Source: an uncultured Pelagibacteraceae bacterium
Lineage (GTDB): Bacteria; Pseudomonadota; Alphaproteobacteria; Pelagibacterales; Pelagibacteraceae
Assembly (NCBI GenBank): GCA_902521005.1
Contig: CABYPZ010000001.1
Location: forward strand, 62,001-126,000
DNA: 64,000 bases
Reading direction: 5' to 3'
Shown: piece by piece, positions 1-9,531 of the stretch
Layout of the letters: every line of letters begins with the position of its first letter
How positions within the stretch are numbered: position 1 is the stretch's first letter
Translations under genes and position numbers: made by a program
The notes under the pieces: model-generated
What the model was told of the DNA's origin: nothing
Seen by the model: the letters and a program-made list of their open reading frames with translations, nothing else
Database searches by the model: none

Positions 1-125
1 ATTTTGTGTTGTTTCCATTATATGAGATAGAAAAAAATTGGAAACATCCTCTAAATAATACAAATATAATTGATTTAATGTGTAAATTGAGCCCTAAATC
101 TTTAACTACTATTAAACAAATTTAA
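1..125 (+). CDS. folK: FolK C-terminal fragment (HPPK, partial)
   Basis: Only the last 40 codons are in the window, in the frame starting at base 3 and ending in TAA at 123-125. The residues FVLFPLYEIEKNWKHP match the conserved C-terminal segment of 2-amino-4-hydroxy-6-hydroxymethyldihydropteridine pyrophosphokinase, where an Arg-x-FVL-x-PL-x-EI block is followed by HP. The enzyme transfers pyrophosphate to the pterin in folate synthesis. The gene continues off the left edge. Its place just upstream of relA/spoT fits the family, but the short length limits certainty. Confidence 0.6.
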   Translation, partial: FVLFPLYEIEKNWKHPLNNTNIIDLMCKLSPKSLTTIKQI

Positions 126-144
126 TTTAGTGATATAATAAATT

Positions 145-1891
145 ATGCTCAAATCTGATGATTTAATATCTAAGATCAAAACATATAATAAGTTTCTAAA
201 TCCAGAAACTTTAAATAAGGCTTACGATTTTGCTCTTAAAGCTCATAAAACACAAAAAAAGAGATGAAGGTGTTCCGTATATATTTCATCCAGTAGCTGT
301 CGCTGATATATTAACTGATCTTAAATTAGATAGTGCTACAATTGCTACTGGCCTTTTACATGATACAATTGAAGATACCCACGCAACTTATGAAACTATA
401 AAAAACGAATTTGGCCAAGAGGTTGCGGATTTAGTTGACGGTGTAACTAAAATATCTGAATTTGAAAATAAAGCTGTTGAAAATTCTAAAGCAGAAAATT
501 TCAGAAAATTAATTATCGCAACATCAAAAGATATCAGAGTTCTACTTGTTAAAATTGCAGATAGACTTCACAACATGAGAACTATTCATTTTCTTAAAGA
601 TAAAAATAAACAAATTAGAAAAGCAAAAGAGACTATGGAAATATATGCACCTTTAGCAGATAGAATGGGTATGAATAGAATAAGAGACGAACTTGAGGAT
701 TTGTCTTTTAAAGTTTTAAACAATGATGCAAGAGAGTTAATTAACAATAGGTTAGATGAAATTAAAGATAATAGATCAATTACATTTAAAACAATTTCTT
801 ATGAATTCAGTGATATTTTAAATCAAAATAATTTAACATCTCAAATAATTGGTAGAGAAAAAACTCCATTCTCAATTTGGAGGAAAATTCAAAAAAAAAG
901 AGTATCACTAGAACAAATTACAGATATAATTGGATTTCGTATAATCTTAAATAGTATTGAGGATTGTTATAAGGCCCTTGGAGTATTACATTCGATTTAC
1001 AATTGCATACCTGGTAAGTTTAAAGATTATATATCATCACCCAAAATCAACAATTATCAATCCATTCACACTGCAATTATTGGCCCTAACAAGAGGCCAA
1101 TTGAAATTCAAATTAGAACAATGCCAATGCATGAATTTGCTGAAAGAGGCGTTGCCTCTCACTGGAAGTATAAATCATCTGAAAAATTTAATTCTCTTAC
1201 CTGGAAAGAATACGATTGGTTAAAAGATTTGGTTGAAATTATAGATAAAAATCAAAATCCAGAACATTATTTTGAATATACAAAACTTCAGATGTTTAAA
1301 GAACATGTTTTTTGTTTTACACCTAAAGGTATGATTATTAAACTCCCCAAAGATGCTACTCCTATTGATTTTTCTTATGCAGTTCATACTAAAGTTGGCG
1401 ACGCGGCGATTGGATGTGAAATTAATGGTAAAAACAGTCCTTTACAAAGTACTCTTATAAATGGAGATGTAGTCAAGATAATTACCTCAAAAAAAGCATC
1501 CCCATCATTGCATTGGCTTACATCAACAAAAACTGGAAAAGCCAGGGCTGCAATAAGGAGATACTGGCAGTACAAAGAGAATGTTAAAAGTTTAAAAACA
1601 AAAAAATATAATACGACATTATGGATATCTTTAACTGATCAACCAGGCAAACTTGGAGATGTTACAACCATGATTGGTTTAAATAATGTTAATATTTCAA
1701 GTGTAGAAATGGTCGAAAAAACTGAAAAATCAATTAATTTTAGATTTAATCTTATAATACATGACTTGAAAAACTTTACAAAACTTATTAGTGAGCTAAA
1801 ACAAAAAGAATATAATTTCAAAATTATTAGACATAAAAATAAAAAATATGCTTTCTTTAAAAGACTCTTTGGTGGTTTTAAAAAAAACTAA
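145..1891 (+). CDS. spoT: RelA/SpoT (p)ppGpp synthase/hydrolase, frameshifted near the N-terminus
   Basis: Bifunctional stringent-response alarmone enzyme. ATG at 145 opens a frame reading MLKSDDLISKIKTYNKFL and on to AHKTQK. It hits TGA at 265-267, just after a run of seven A at 254-260. Removing one A joins it in phase to the rest, which runs intact to TAA at 1889-1891, giving about 580 residues. Visible parts are the HD hydrolase motif LLHDTIEDT (about residue 70), the synthetase signature GREKTPFSIWRKI and IEIQIRT (about 235-330), a TGS domain starting CFTPKG (about 390) and a C-terminal ACT domain (about 500-570). As written the gene is broken. A homopolymer sequencing error, a real mutation or slippage are all possible. 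A downstream TTG at 230 is an alternative start but would cut off the conserved N-terminus. Confidence 0.85.
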
Positions 1892-2435
1892 CGCTCTTTT
1901 AGAGGGTCATTTTATTTTATCATCCGGTCTTCATTCACCAATGTATATTCAGTGTGCTAAATTATTAAGTCATCCAAGTTTAGCATCAAAAATATGCATT
2001 TCATTAAGTAAAAAAATTAAAAAAGGAATAAAGAATTTTGATTTAATCTTATCCCCTGCAATGGGAGGTATAATTGTAGGATATGAAATAGGTAGATTGC
2101 TAAATAAAGAAACAATATTCTGTGAAAGGGTATCTGGTAAATTTAATTTAAGGAGAGGTTTTAATATTAAAAAAAATTCAAAAGTTTTAATTGTTGAGGA
2201 CGTAATTACTACAGGCAAATCTAGTTTAGAGTGTGTAAAACTAATTAAAAAATATAATGCTAAACTTGCAGGATTTGCCTGCATAATTGATAGGTCAAAT
2301 AAAAAAAATTTAAAAATTAAAAAAAAAATAATTTCTCAAGTAAAGATTAAAATTCCTACATTTAAAAAGAAAAATTTACCCACTAGTCTCAAGAATTTAC
2401 CAATATCGGTGCCTGGTAGTAGAAAATTAATATGA
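1848..2435 (+). CDS. pyrE: Orotate phosphoribosyltransferase
   Basis: Converts orotate and PRPP to OMP in pyrimidine synthesis. The protein has 195 residues, normal for the longer PyrE type. LEGHFILSSGLHSP near residue 20 is the orotate-binding start of the family, and VLIVEDVITTGKS (about residue 114) is the PRPP-binding loop. The chosen ATG at 1848 overlaps the end of relA/spoT by 44 bases. A later start would trim the conserved N-terminal helix, so the overlap is accepted. The stop overlaps the pdxJ ATG (ATGA), so the two are probably translationally coupled. Confidence 0.93.
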   Translation: MLSLKDSLVVLKKTNALLEGHFILSSGLHSPMYIQCAKLLSHPSLASKICISLSKKIKKGIKNFDLILSPAMGGIIVGYEIGRLLNKETIFCERVSGKFNLRRGFNIKKNSKVLIVEDVITTGKSSLECVKLIKKYNAKLAGFACIIDRSNKKNLKIKKKIISQVKIKIPTFKKKNLPTSLKNLPISVPGSRKLI

Positions 2436-3151
2436 GGAGACTAGGTATCAATATAGATCATATAGCTACATTGAGGAATGCTAGAAACGAAGGACACCCA
2501 AATATTATACAATCTGCAAAAACAATTATGAGTTATGGCGCTCATTCTATAACTGTTCATTTAAGAGAAGATAGAAGACATATAAAAGATAAGGATTTGT
2601 CATTATTGGTTAAATCAAAAATACCAATTAATTTAGAAATGGCATCAAATAGAAAAATGCTAGATATAGCATTAAAAAGAAAACCTAAATTTGTCTGTTT
2701 AGTCCCAGAGAAAAGAAAAGAAATAACCACAGAGGGTGGGTTAAATATTAAAAAAAATAAAAAAATAATTAAAATAATTATTAAAAAACTAAATCAAAAC
2801 AATATTCGTACTAGTTTGTTTATTAATCCAAATATGGAAGATATTAAACTATCAAAACTTTTAGGATCAAATTGTGTAGAGTTACACACCGGAAAAATAT
2901 CAAATTTAATTAAAAAAAATAAGAACTTTAAATATGAATTTGCAAAAATCAAAAATTGTACAAATTATGCTAAATCTTTAAATTTAGAAGTTCATGCGGG
3001 CCATGGAATCGATTATAAAACTGCCAATTACTTATCCAGAATAAAAGATATTGTAGAATTTAATATTGGTCATTTTATAATCGGTGAGTCGATTAATGAT
3101 GGATTGTTTAAAGTAATAAATAAATTTAAAAAAATTATTAACAAAAAATAA
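2432..3151 (+). CDS. pdxJ: Pyridoxine 5'-phosphate synthase
   Basis: Condenses 1-deoxyxylulose 5-phosphate with 3-amino-2-oxopropyl phosphate to give pyridoxine 5'-phosphate, the last ring-forming step of the DXP-dependent vitamin B6 route. At 239 residues it is of normal length. LGINIDHIATLRNAR at the N-terminus, HLREDRRHI (about residue 44), and LEVHAGHGIDY plus FNIGHFIIGES further on are conserved PdxJ blocks around the TIM-barrel active site. It overlaps pyrE by four bases and acpS by one (TAATG), placing it in the same operon. pdxJ next to acpS is a common proteobacterial arrangement. Confidence 0.95.
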   Translation: MRRLGINIDHIATLRNARNEGHPNIIQSAKTIMSYGAHSITVHLREDRRHIKDKDLSLLVKSKIPINLEMASNRKMLDIALKRKPKFVCLVPEKRKEITTEGGLNIKKNKKIIKIIIKKLNQNNIRTSLFINPNMEDIKLSKLLGSNCVELHTGKISNLIKKNKNFKYEFAKIKNCTNYAKSLNLEVHAGHGIDYKTANYLSRIKDIVEFNIGHFIIGESINDGLFKVINKFKKIINKK

Positions 3152-3537
3152 TGACTATAATTGGTATCGGAACAGATGTTGTTGAAAACGTTAGAATAAA
3201 TAAAGCTATAAGGAATAACAAATTTGTTAAAAGAGTATTTTCGAAAAAAGAAATTAGTTTATCCAAGAAATATAAGAATAAATCAAACTACTATTCAAAG
3301 AGATTCGCTGCAAAAGAGGCCTTAGTTAAAGCTATAGGCACAGGCATTAGATATAATATAAATTTTAAAGATATATCCATAGTAAATGATCGATTGGGTA
3401 AACCAAAATTTAATATTATAAATAAATTAAAAATATTTTTAAAAAAAAAATTTAAATCAAATAATTTGGAAATTTTTCTATCATTATCAGATGAAAAAAA
3501 ATATTCTATTGCTTTTGTAGTTATTCAAAAAAAATAA
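3151..3537 (+). CDS. acpS: Holo-[acyl-carrier-protein] synthase
   Basis: Transfers 4'-phosphopantetheine from CoA to apo-ACP for fatty acid synthesis. The 128 residues are typical. IGIGTDVVEN carries the Mg-binding Asp, and RFAAKEALVKAIGTG holds the conserved Lys-Glu pair that coordinates Mg and CoA. It overlaps pdxJ and lepB by one base each (TAATG). The protein is very lysine-rich, like most genes here, which reflects low GC rather than a special feature. Confidence 0.94.
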   Translation: MTIIGIGTDVVENVRINKAIRNNKFVKRVFSKKEISLSKKYKNKSNYYSKRFAAKEALVKAIGTGIRYNINFKDISIVNDRLGKPKFNIINKLKIFLKKKFKSNNLEIFLSLSDEKKYSIAFVVIQKK

Positions 3538-4271
3538 TGCTTAGTAAAAAAATTATTATAGAAAATATTAAAACCTTAATTTATGCTCTTGTTATTGCAA
3601 TAATTATAAGATCCTTATTTCTCCAGCCGTTTTATATACCATCTTCCTCAATGGAACCGAATCTTTTAGTTGGAGATAGATTATTTGTCACAAAATATAC
3701 ATATGGTTATAGCAAACATTCATTTCCGTTTAGTCCAAATTTATCTCAAAAAAGATATCTTTTTTCTGAGCCAAAAAGAGGTGATATAATTGTTTTCAAA
3801 ACTCCAGCAGACAATAGGACTGACTACATTAAAAGACTAATTGGATTACCTGGTGACGAAATTCAATTTATTAATGGCGATTTATATTTAAATAATAACC
3901 AAATATTCAAAAGTATCATTTCATCAGATCAAAAAGCTTATTGTGGAAATGAACAAATTACTGTTAATTCCTTTGAGGAAAAACTTCCAAATGGAAAAAA
4001 GTATACTGCAGTTTATAGAAAAAAATATAGTTTTCAAAATTCAGATAAATTTATAATACCTGAAGATCATTACTTTTTTTTAGGTGATAATAGAGATTGT
4101 TCAAAAGATAGCAGGTATTTAAGTGATGTCGGCTATGTTAATAAAATTAATTTAGTCGGTAAGGCCAGGTTTATATTTTTTTCATCTGATATTAAAGTTG
4201 GTAGTATATTTAAGTTTTGGAATTGGAGTAATATAATAAGATTCGATCGATTTTTTAAAAAAATTAATTAA
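3537..4271 (+). CDS. lepB: Signal peptidase I
   Basis: Inner-membrane serine protease that removes signal peptides from exported preproteins. One hydrophobic segment at about residues 11-30 anchors it. SSSMEPNL contains the catalytic Ser38 and DYIKRLIGLPGD the general base Lys99. FFLGDNRDCSKDSR is the conserved box E. The 244 residues suit a single-anchor LepB of alphaproteobacteria. It lies within the pdxJ-acpS-lepB-rnc-recO run with one-base overlaps on both sides. Confidence 0.95.
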   Translation: MLSKKIIIENIKTLIYALVIAIIIRSLFLQPFYIPSSSMEPNLLVGDRLFVTKYTYGYSKHSFPFSPNLSQKRYLFSEPKRGDIIVFKTPADNRTDYIKRLIGLPGDEIQFINGDLYLNNNQIFKSIISSDQKAYCGNEQITVNSFEEKLPNGKKYTAVYRKKYSFQNSDKFIIPEDHYFFLGDNRDCSKDSRYLSDVGYVNKINLVGKARFIFFSSDIKVGSIFKFWNWSNIIRFDRFFKKIN

Positions 4272-4945
4272 TGGATACTAAAATTCAAAAATTACAGAAA
4301 ATTATTAATATAAAATTTAAAGATTTAAATTTACTTAAAAAATCTATTACTCACAAAAGCTTTGACCCTGAAAATAATTTTGAAAAACTTGAATTTCTAG
4401 GAGATAGAATTTTAGGCTTAGTGATATCAATTAAATTAATAAGCTTATATCCAGATGAAAAAGAAGGCATATTAGATAAAAAACTAGCATCTCTTGTTAA
4501 TCGAAATAAATGTTTAGAAGTTGGGACAGCCTTAGGACTTAATCAATTTATCATTGTTGGAAAGCAATTTGATAAAAGAATTAAAAAAAATGTAATTGTA
4601 AATAAAATTGTATCAGATTGTACAGAAGCACTTATAGGAGCAATATATTACGATAAAGGATTTCAATTTACCGAAAAATTTATTTTAAAAAACTGGAAAA
4701 AATATCTGGATCTTTCAGAACAAACTTTTATTGATTCAAAAACCAAATTGCAAGAATACTCATTGAAATATTTTAAGAAATTACCAAATTATAAGTTTAT
4801 TTCTTCAAGTGGACCAAGACATAATCCAAAATTTAAAATAGCAGTAAAACTTGAAAATACTATATTTTATGATGGTGTTGGTGACTCAAAAAAAAAGGCT
4901 GAGCAAAATGCTGCAAAAAATTTATTATCAAGTTTGGATCTATAA
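4271..4945 (+). CDS. rnc: Ribonuclease III
   Basis: Endonuclease for double-stranded RNA, needed for rRNA maturation and mRNA turnover. The N-terminal RNase III domain shows the signature KLEFLGDRILG (about residue 39) with its metal-binding acidic residues. The second acidic cluster is near CTEALIGAIYYD. A C-terminal dsRNA-binding domain occupies about residues 155-222, starting at KTKLQEYS and ending KKKAEQNAAKNLL. The 224-residue length is normal. lepB-rnc-recO is a classical order. Confidence 0.95.
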   Translation: MDTKIQKLQKIINIKFKDLNLLKKSITHKSFDPENNFEKLEFLGDRILGLVISIKLISLYPDEKEGILDKKLASLVNRNKCLEVGTALGLNQFIIVGKQFDKRIKKNVIVNKIVSDCTEALIGAIYYDKGFQFTEKFILKNWKKYLDLSEQTFIDSKTKLQEYSLKYFKKLPNYKFISSSGPRHNPKFKIAVKLENTIFYDGVGDSKKKAEQNAAKNLLSSLDL

Positions 4946-5628
4946 TGCAGTGGGATGATGATGGATATTTACTTAATAGAAACAGATATGGTGAGAACTC
5001 AGCGATAATTGAATTTTATACTTCGGTACATGGCAAAGTTTCAGGTGTTTTATATGGCGCCACATCAAAAAAAATTAAAAACTATCTTTTAGTAGGAAAT
5101 AAATTTCATATTTCATTTAAATCTAAAAATGAAAATCAACTAGGTTATTTCAAAATAGAAATTAATGAAATTACAACTCCACATTATTTAGATAATCCAA
5201 AAAAATTATCTTGTATTATCAGTACTATGAATTTAGTAAAATTACTAACTGTTGACAATCAAACAAATAATGAGATTTTTAAACTTATTAATATTTTTTT
5301 TGAGAATTTAAATAACGATAATTGGATTAATGAACTTATTTTTTGGGAACTAAATTTATTTAAATTAATTGGATACGATCTTGAACTTAAAAGCATTGTA
5401 AGTAAAGAAACTATAAATGGTGAGAATTTTTATTTTGTTTCGAGCAATGACCAAAAAAAATATGTCCCTTCTTTTTTAATAGAAAATAACAAAAATGAAA
5501 AAAATTTACCCCAAATTTTAAATGGTTTAAAACTGGTTACAGACTTTTTAGACAAATCTATTTTGAAACCAAATAATATTACACATCCCAAATCTAGAAT
5601 TGATTTTTTAAATATAATTAAAAATTGA
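4945..5628 (+). CDS. recO: DNA repair protein RecO
   Basis: Recombination mediator that helps RecR load RecA onto SSB-coated DNA. The 227-residue protein starts with an OB-fold stretch (DDGYLLNRNRYGENSAIIEFYT, the usual RecO opening) followed by GKVSGVLYGATSKK. The alpha-helical part has the expected FWELNLFKLIGYDLEL. The zinc-binding cysteines of many RecO proteins are not visible, as in several other alphaproteobacteria. It overlaps rnc by one base and ends two bases from the convergent hemB stop. Confidence 0.88.
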   Translation: MQWDDDGYLLNRNRYGENSAIIEFYTSVHGKVSGVLYGATSKKIKNYLLVGNKFHISFKSKNENQLGYFKIEINEITTPHYLDNPKKLSCIISTMNLVKLLTVDNQTNNEIFKLINIFFENLNNDNWINELIFWELNLFKLIGYDLELKSIVSKETINGENFYFVSSNDQKKYVPSFLIENNKNEKNLPQILNGLKLVTDFLDKSILKPNNITHPKSRIDFLNIIKN

Positions 5629-5629
5629 T

Positions 5630-6622
5630 TTATTTAAGTTTTTTCGCTATTTGATTTGCAAAATAAGTTACAACAGCATTTGCACCAGCTCTTTTAAATG
5701 CAGTAAGAACTTCGATAATTGAGTCTTCGTTTATTAATTTGTTTTTAATAGCATTTGAAATAATACTATATTCCCCAGATACTTGATATGCGAGCACTGG
5801 TAATTTAAAATTATCTTTTATATCTTTTATTATATCTAGATAAGGCATTCCTGGCTTAATCATTACCATGTCCGCACCTTCTTTTATATCTAATGCCACT
5901 TCTCTAATTGCCTCTAATCTGTTGTTATAATCCATTTGATATGTTTTTTTATCACCCTTGAGGATTTTTTTTGAACCAACAGCATCTCTAAATGGCCCAT
6001 AAAAATTTGAAGCATACTTTACAGCATAAGATAATATTTGAGTGTCTTTGAAATTATTTGTATCTAATGCTTTTCTAATTTTTCCAATTCTACCGTCCAT
6101 CATATCTGAAGGTGCTATTACATCACATCCCATTTCAGCTTGTAGCAAAGATTGCTCAATTAAAATATCTACAGTTTCATCATTTAAAATTTTATTATTA
6201 TTTATTAAGCCATCATGACCATGAGAGGTATAGGGATCTAATGCTACATCACACATTATTCCAATCGAATTTTTATATTTTTTTTTTACTAACTGAATAG
6301 CTTTGCAAACCAAATTATCTTGGTTCAACGACTCTGTTCCTAGTTTATTTTTAAGTTTAGGATTTGTAAAAGGGAATAATGCTATCATTGGTATTTTATT
6401 TGAAAGTGATTTATCGACTATTTGTGTCAATCTATCTACGCTATACCTATAAACATCAGGCATACTTTTTACAGGAATTTTTTTATTTTTACCTTCAACT
6501 AAAAATATTGGTTGTATAAGGTCATTTGCAGATAAGTTGTTTTCCTTAACTAGTCTCCTTGACCATTTGTGTTGTCTACTTCTTCTTAATCTTAAATTCG
6601 GGTATTTTCCAGTGATAATCAT
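5630..6622 (-). CDS. hemB: Porphobilinogen synthase (delta-aminolevulinic acid dehydratase)
   Basis: Condenses two 5-aminolevulinates to porphobilinogen in heme synthesis. The ATG at 6622 is chosen over a TTG three codons upstream. RLRRSRQHKWSRRLV is the usual alphaproteobacterial N-terminus. MVMIKPGMPYLDII holds the Schiff-base lysine, and AYQVSGEYSII is conserved. The metal loop reads CDVALDPYTSHGHDG. It has aspartates and alanine where zinc-dependent enzymes carry cysteines, so this is the Mg-type, zinc-independent form. It is transcribed toward recO, and its start faces the oxygenase gene across a 74-base spacer that should hold both promoters. Confidence 0.95.
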   Translation of the reverse strand: MIITGKYPNLRLRRSRQHKWSRRLVKENNLSANDLIQPIFLVEGKNKKIPVKSMPDVYRYSVDRLTQIVDKSLSNKIPMIALFPFTNPKLKNKLGTESLNQDNLVCKAIQLVKKKYKNSIGIMCDVALDPYTSHGHDGLINNNKILNDETVDILIEQSLLQAEMGCDVIAPSDMMDGRIGKIRKALDTNNFKDTQILSYAVKYASNFYGPFRDAVGSKKILKGDKKTYQMDYNNRLEAIREVALDIKEGADMVMIKPGMPYLDIIKDIKDNFKLPVLAYQVSGEYSIISNAIKNKLINEDSIIEVLTAFKRAGANAVVTYFANQIAKKLK

Positions 6623-6696
6623 TCTCAACAAATTTTATATATGCGACAATAGATATATGTATTATAAATATAAATAAAGTAATTATTTAAAAATAA

Positions 6697-7320
6697 ATGA
6701 CTCAAGTTATTCAGTTAAATAAAAATCATAAATTAAATATTCATAGTGATTTTCAAAAGCAAGATGTAAATTTTGATATAAAAAAACTACAAGATGCTTG
6801 CAATCAAGTTTTAAAAATAAAAGGATTTGATACTAGTCTAGGGATCCCACACTTTGCTGCTATATCTTTAAATCAAATACCTGGTGATCCAGATTCAATT
6901 AAAGGAAGTAAGGTTAGGGGTGTTTATTGGACGAAACCAGATTCTTCGGGTAAAGAAGTTTTAAGAGATGTGAGTATAAAAGAACATAAGTATACAGAGT
7001 TTGTTAAAGATTTTGAACACACTTATTTTAAAGAAGTTTATGACCTCTTATCAAAGAAGTATAAACTTGGAAGAGTAAGACTTTTGTTAAAAGAACCAAG
7101 ATCAACTTTAAGCTGGCATCGTGACCCTGAACCAAGATTACATATACCTATATATACAAACCCTGGGTGTTTAATGGTAATAGATGAAAAAGCCAAACAT
7201 ATGCCTGCAGACGGTTCTGTATGGATTACAAATAATACTAAATATCATAATGCTTTTAATGGTGGAGAAGAAAATAGAGTCCATCTTGTAGCTTGCGTAT
7301 TAGATTATAAATTTAACTAG
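6697..7320 (+). CDS. Putative 2-oxoglutarate/Fe(II) oxygenase (aspartyl/asparaginyl hydroxylase-like)
   Basis: Unnamed 207-residue cytosolic protein. LSWHRDPEPRLHIPI (about residue 137) supplies a His-x-Asp pair in a jelly-roll context. The later NRVHLVACV with upstream KYHNAFNGG gives a plausible distal iron-binding His and an Arg for the co-substrate carboxylate. This pattern fits Fe(II)/2-oxoglutarate oxygenases of the aspartyl/asparaginyl beta-hydroxylase group; the substrate cannot be read from sequence. It starts the rightward run rpiB-glyA-nrdR-rib. It ends just before the TTG start of rpiB, so the two are probably cotranscribed. Confidence 0.6.
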   Translation: MTQVIQLNKNHKLNIHSDFQKQDVNFDIKKLQDACNQVLKIKGFDTSLGIPHFAAISLNQIPGDPDSIKGSKVRGVYWTKPDSSGKEVLRDVSIKEHKYTEFVKDFEHTYFKEVYDLLSKKYKLGRVRLLLKEPRSTLSWHRDPEPRLHIPIYTNPGCLMVIDEKAKHMPADGSVWITNNTKYHNAFNGGEENRVHLVACVLDYKFN

Positions 7321-7321
7321 A

Positions 7322-7747
7322 TTGAAAAAAATATATATTGCATCAGATCACGCTGGATACAAACTAAAAGAATTCATAAAAAAAAAATTAATAAAAAAAA
7401 TTAATCTAGTTGATTTAGGTACTGACAATAGTTCTATTTCTGTAAATTATCCTTTTTTTGCCCATAAGCTATGCAGAAAAGTTGAAAAAAATGATAAAAA
7501 TTATGGAATTTTGATATGTGGATCTGGCTTAGGAATGTCGATGGCAGCAAATAGACACAAAAAAATTAGAGCAGCATTGTGTTACACAACAAAAAACACT
7601 AAATTATCTAGATTGCATAATAACTCAAATGTCATTACATTAGGTTCAAGGTTGACAAAAAAAAACTCTGCATTAAAGCTAATAGATGTTTTTTTTAAAA
7701 CAAAATTTGAAGGTGGAAGACACAACAAAAGAGTTAAAAAAATATAA
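7322..7747 (+). CDS. rpiB: Ribose 5-phosphate isomerase B
   Basis: Interconverts ribose 5-phosphate and ribulose 5-phosphate in the pentose phosphate pathway. The start is TTG at 7322, giving KKIYIASDHAGYKLKE, the conserved RpiB/LacAB opening. GILICGSGLGMSMAANR (about residue 61) holds the anion-binding loop, and AALCYTTKNTKLSRLHNNSN follows. The 141 residues are normal. RpiB next to glyA is a frequent alphaproteobacterial pairing. Confidence 0.92.
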   Translation: MKKIYIASDHAGYKLKEFIKKKLIKKINLVDLGTDNSSISVNYPFFAHKLCRKVEKNDKNYGILICGSGLGMSMAANRHKKIRAALCYTTKNTKLSRLHNNSNVITLGSRLTKKNSALKLIDVFFKTKFEGGRHNKRVKKI

Positions 7748-7762
7748 GTAAAAATTTTAATT

Positions 7763-9076
7763 ATGTCTAGTGAAAGCAAATATTTAAATTCAAGTTATCA
7801 TGACTTTTTTGAAAAAAGTCTATCAGATGCTGACCCTGATGTTTTTAAAGCAATTAATGATGAATTAATAAGACAACAAAATCATATTGAGCTAATTGCA
7901 TCTGAAAACATAGTCTCCCAAGCTGTATTAGAAGCCCAAGGTTCTGTTTTAACAAATAAATATGCCGAGGGATATCCAGGTAAAAGATATTATAATGGAT
8001 GCGAACACGTTGATGTTGCTGAAGAATTAGCAATTCAAAGATTGAAAAAACTATTTAATTGTAAATTTGCAAATGCCCAACCACACTCAGGTGCTCAAGC
8101 TAATGGTGCAGTCTTTTTGGCATTGTTAAAACCTGGAGATACTTTTTTGGGTATGAGTTTAAATTCAGGCGGACATATAACACATGGCTTGAAAATTTCT
8201 ATGTCTGGAAAATGGTTTAACGCAATAGGTTATGATGTAGATAAAAAAAGTGAATTGATAGACTACGATAATGTAGAAAAATTAGCTCTAGAAAACAAAC
8301 CAAAATTAATTATTGCTGGCGGTAGTGCTTATTCAAGAGTAATTGATTTTAAAAGGTTTAGAGAAATTGCAGATAAAGTTGGAGCATATTTAATGGTAGA
8401 TATGGCACATTTTTCAGGATTAGTTGCTGGAAAAGGATATCCAAATCCATGTGATTATGCTCATGTTGTTACCTCAACAACTCATAAAGTTTTTAGAAGC
8501 GCAAGAGGTGGAATTATTTTAACAAACCATGAAGATTTGGCTAAAAAATTTAATACAGCAGTATTTCCAGGGTACCAAGGTGGTCCATTAATGCATATTA
8601 TTGCGGCTAAGGCTGTTGGATTTTTAGAAGCACTTAAGCCTGAGTTTCAAGATTATATAAAAACGGTTTTAGCTAATGCAAAAATTCTATCTGAGACATT
8701 AAAAAATAATGGTTTTAAGATTTATTCAGGTGGTACTGACACTCATTTAATGCTTGTTGATTTAAGACCTTTCAACGTTAAAGGTAATTTAGCTTCTGAA
8801 AGCTTATCAAGAGCAAATATAACTTGTAATAAAAATGGAATTCCTTTTGATACAGAAAGCCCTATGGTTACCTCTGGTATCAGACTTGGTTCGCAGGCAG
8901 CAACTACAAGAGGATTTGGGTTAAAAGAATTTGAAAAAGTTGGTAATTTAATAACAAAAACTATTACAGGCTTATCTAAAAATCCAGACGACAATAGCAA
9001 AGTTGAAGAAGAAGTTAGAAACGAAGTAGTTTCCCTTTGCTCATCATTTCCTATCTATAAAAACCTTCGTAAATGA
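7763..9076 (+). CDS. glyA: Serine hydroxymethyltransferase
   Basis: PLP enzyme that interconverts serine and glycine with tetrahydrofolate and supplies one-carbon units. It has 437 residues. Family blocks include [48 protein letters not shown] and [12 protein letters not shown], where the Lys binds PLP. The usual bacterial sequence at that site is TTHKTLRGPRGG, so the loop here is slightly divergent. It overlaps nrdR by four bases (ATGA). One-carbon and glycine metabolism are central in SAR11, which often needs exogenous glycine or serine. Confidence 0.96.
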   Translation: MSSESKYLNSSYHDFFEKSLSDADPDVFKAINDELIRQQNHIELIASENIVSQAVLEAQGSVLTNKYAEGYPGKRYYNGCEHVDVAEELAIQRLKKLFNCKFANAQPHSGAQANGAVFLALLKPGDTFLGMSLNSGGHITHGLKISMSGKWFNAIGYDVDKKSELIDYDNVEKLALENKPKLIIAGGSAYSRVIDFKRFREIADKVGAYLMVDMAHFSGLVAGKGYPNPCDYAHVVTSTTHKVFRSARGGIILTNHEDLAKKFNTAVFPGYQGGPLMHIIAAKAVGFLEALKPEFQDYIKTVLANAKILSETLKNNGFKIYSGGTDTHLMLVDLRPFNVKGNLASESLSRANITCNKNGIPFDTESPMVTSGIRLGSQAATTRGFGLKEFEKVGNLITKTITGLSKNPDDNSKVEEEVRNEVVSLCSSFPIYKNLRK

Positions 9077-9531
9077 TTTGCCCTATTTGCAAAAAAGGTG
9101 AAACATCAGTTGTTGACTCAAGACCTACAGAGGACGGTACTGCAATTCGAAGAAGAAGACTTTGTATTTGTGGTCAAAGATTTACTACATTTGAAAGAGT
9201 TCAGTTTAGAGAATTAGTGGTGGTAAAAAAAAATGGAAGAAAATCAACATTTGATAGAGAAAAACTATCAAAGTCTATTTATATTTCACTCAAAAAACGT
9301 CCTATAGATACTGATACAGTTGAAAAATTTATTACTAATATCTCAAGATCTTTAGAGGAATTAGGTCAAAATGAAATAAATTCATCAACTATTGGAACAA
9401 TGGTTATGGATGGTTTAAAGGAATTAGATCCTGTTGCATATGTCAGATTTGCATCTGTATATAGAAATTTTAGAGAAGAAAAAGATTTTGTACAATTTGT
9501 GGACAAAATTGATGTTTTTAAAAAAAGATAA
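9073..9531 (+). CDS. nrdR: Transcriptional repressor NrdR
   Basis: ATP-cone repressor of ribonucleotide reductase genes that responds to dATP/ATP. The 152-residue protein has an N-terminal zinc ribbon (MICPICKK and [16 protein letters not shown]) and an ATP-cone domain beginning [16 protein letters not shown] (about residue 51). The second zinc knuckle reads Cys-Ile-Cys, one residue shorter than the usual Cys-x-x-Cys. The DNA is unambiguous there and both flanks stay in frame. It overlaps glyA by 4 bases and precedes ribD, a conserved glyA-nrdR-ribD order. Confidence 0.93.
   Translation: MICPICKKGETSVVDSRPTEDGTAIRRRRLCICGQRFTTFERVQFRELVVVKKNGRKSTFDREKLSKSIYISLKKRPIDTDTVEKFITNISRSLEELGQNEINSSTIGTMVMDGLKELDPVAYVRFASVYRNFREEKDFVQFVDKIDVFKKR

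Noticed and set aside
1384-1575. Open frames antisense to or within real genes (for example inside relA/spoT, glyA, recG, gyrA, uvrA)
   Set aside because: They overlap confidently identified genes, have no family motifs and reflect the AT/codon bias of the opposite strand.
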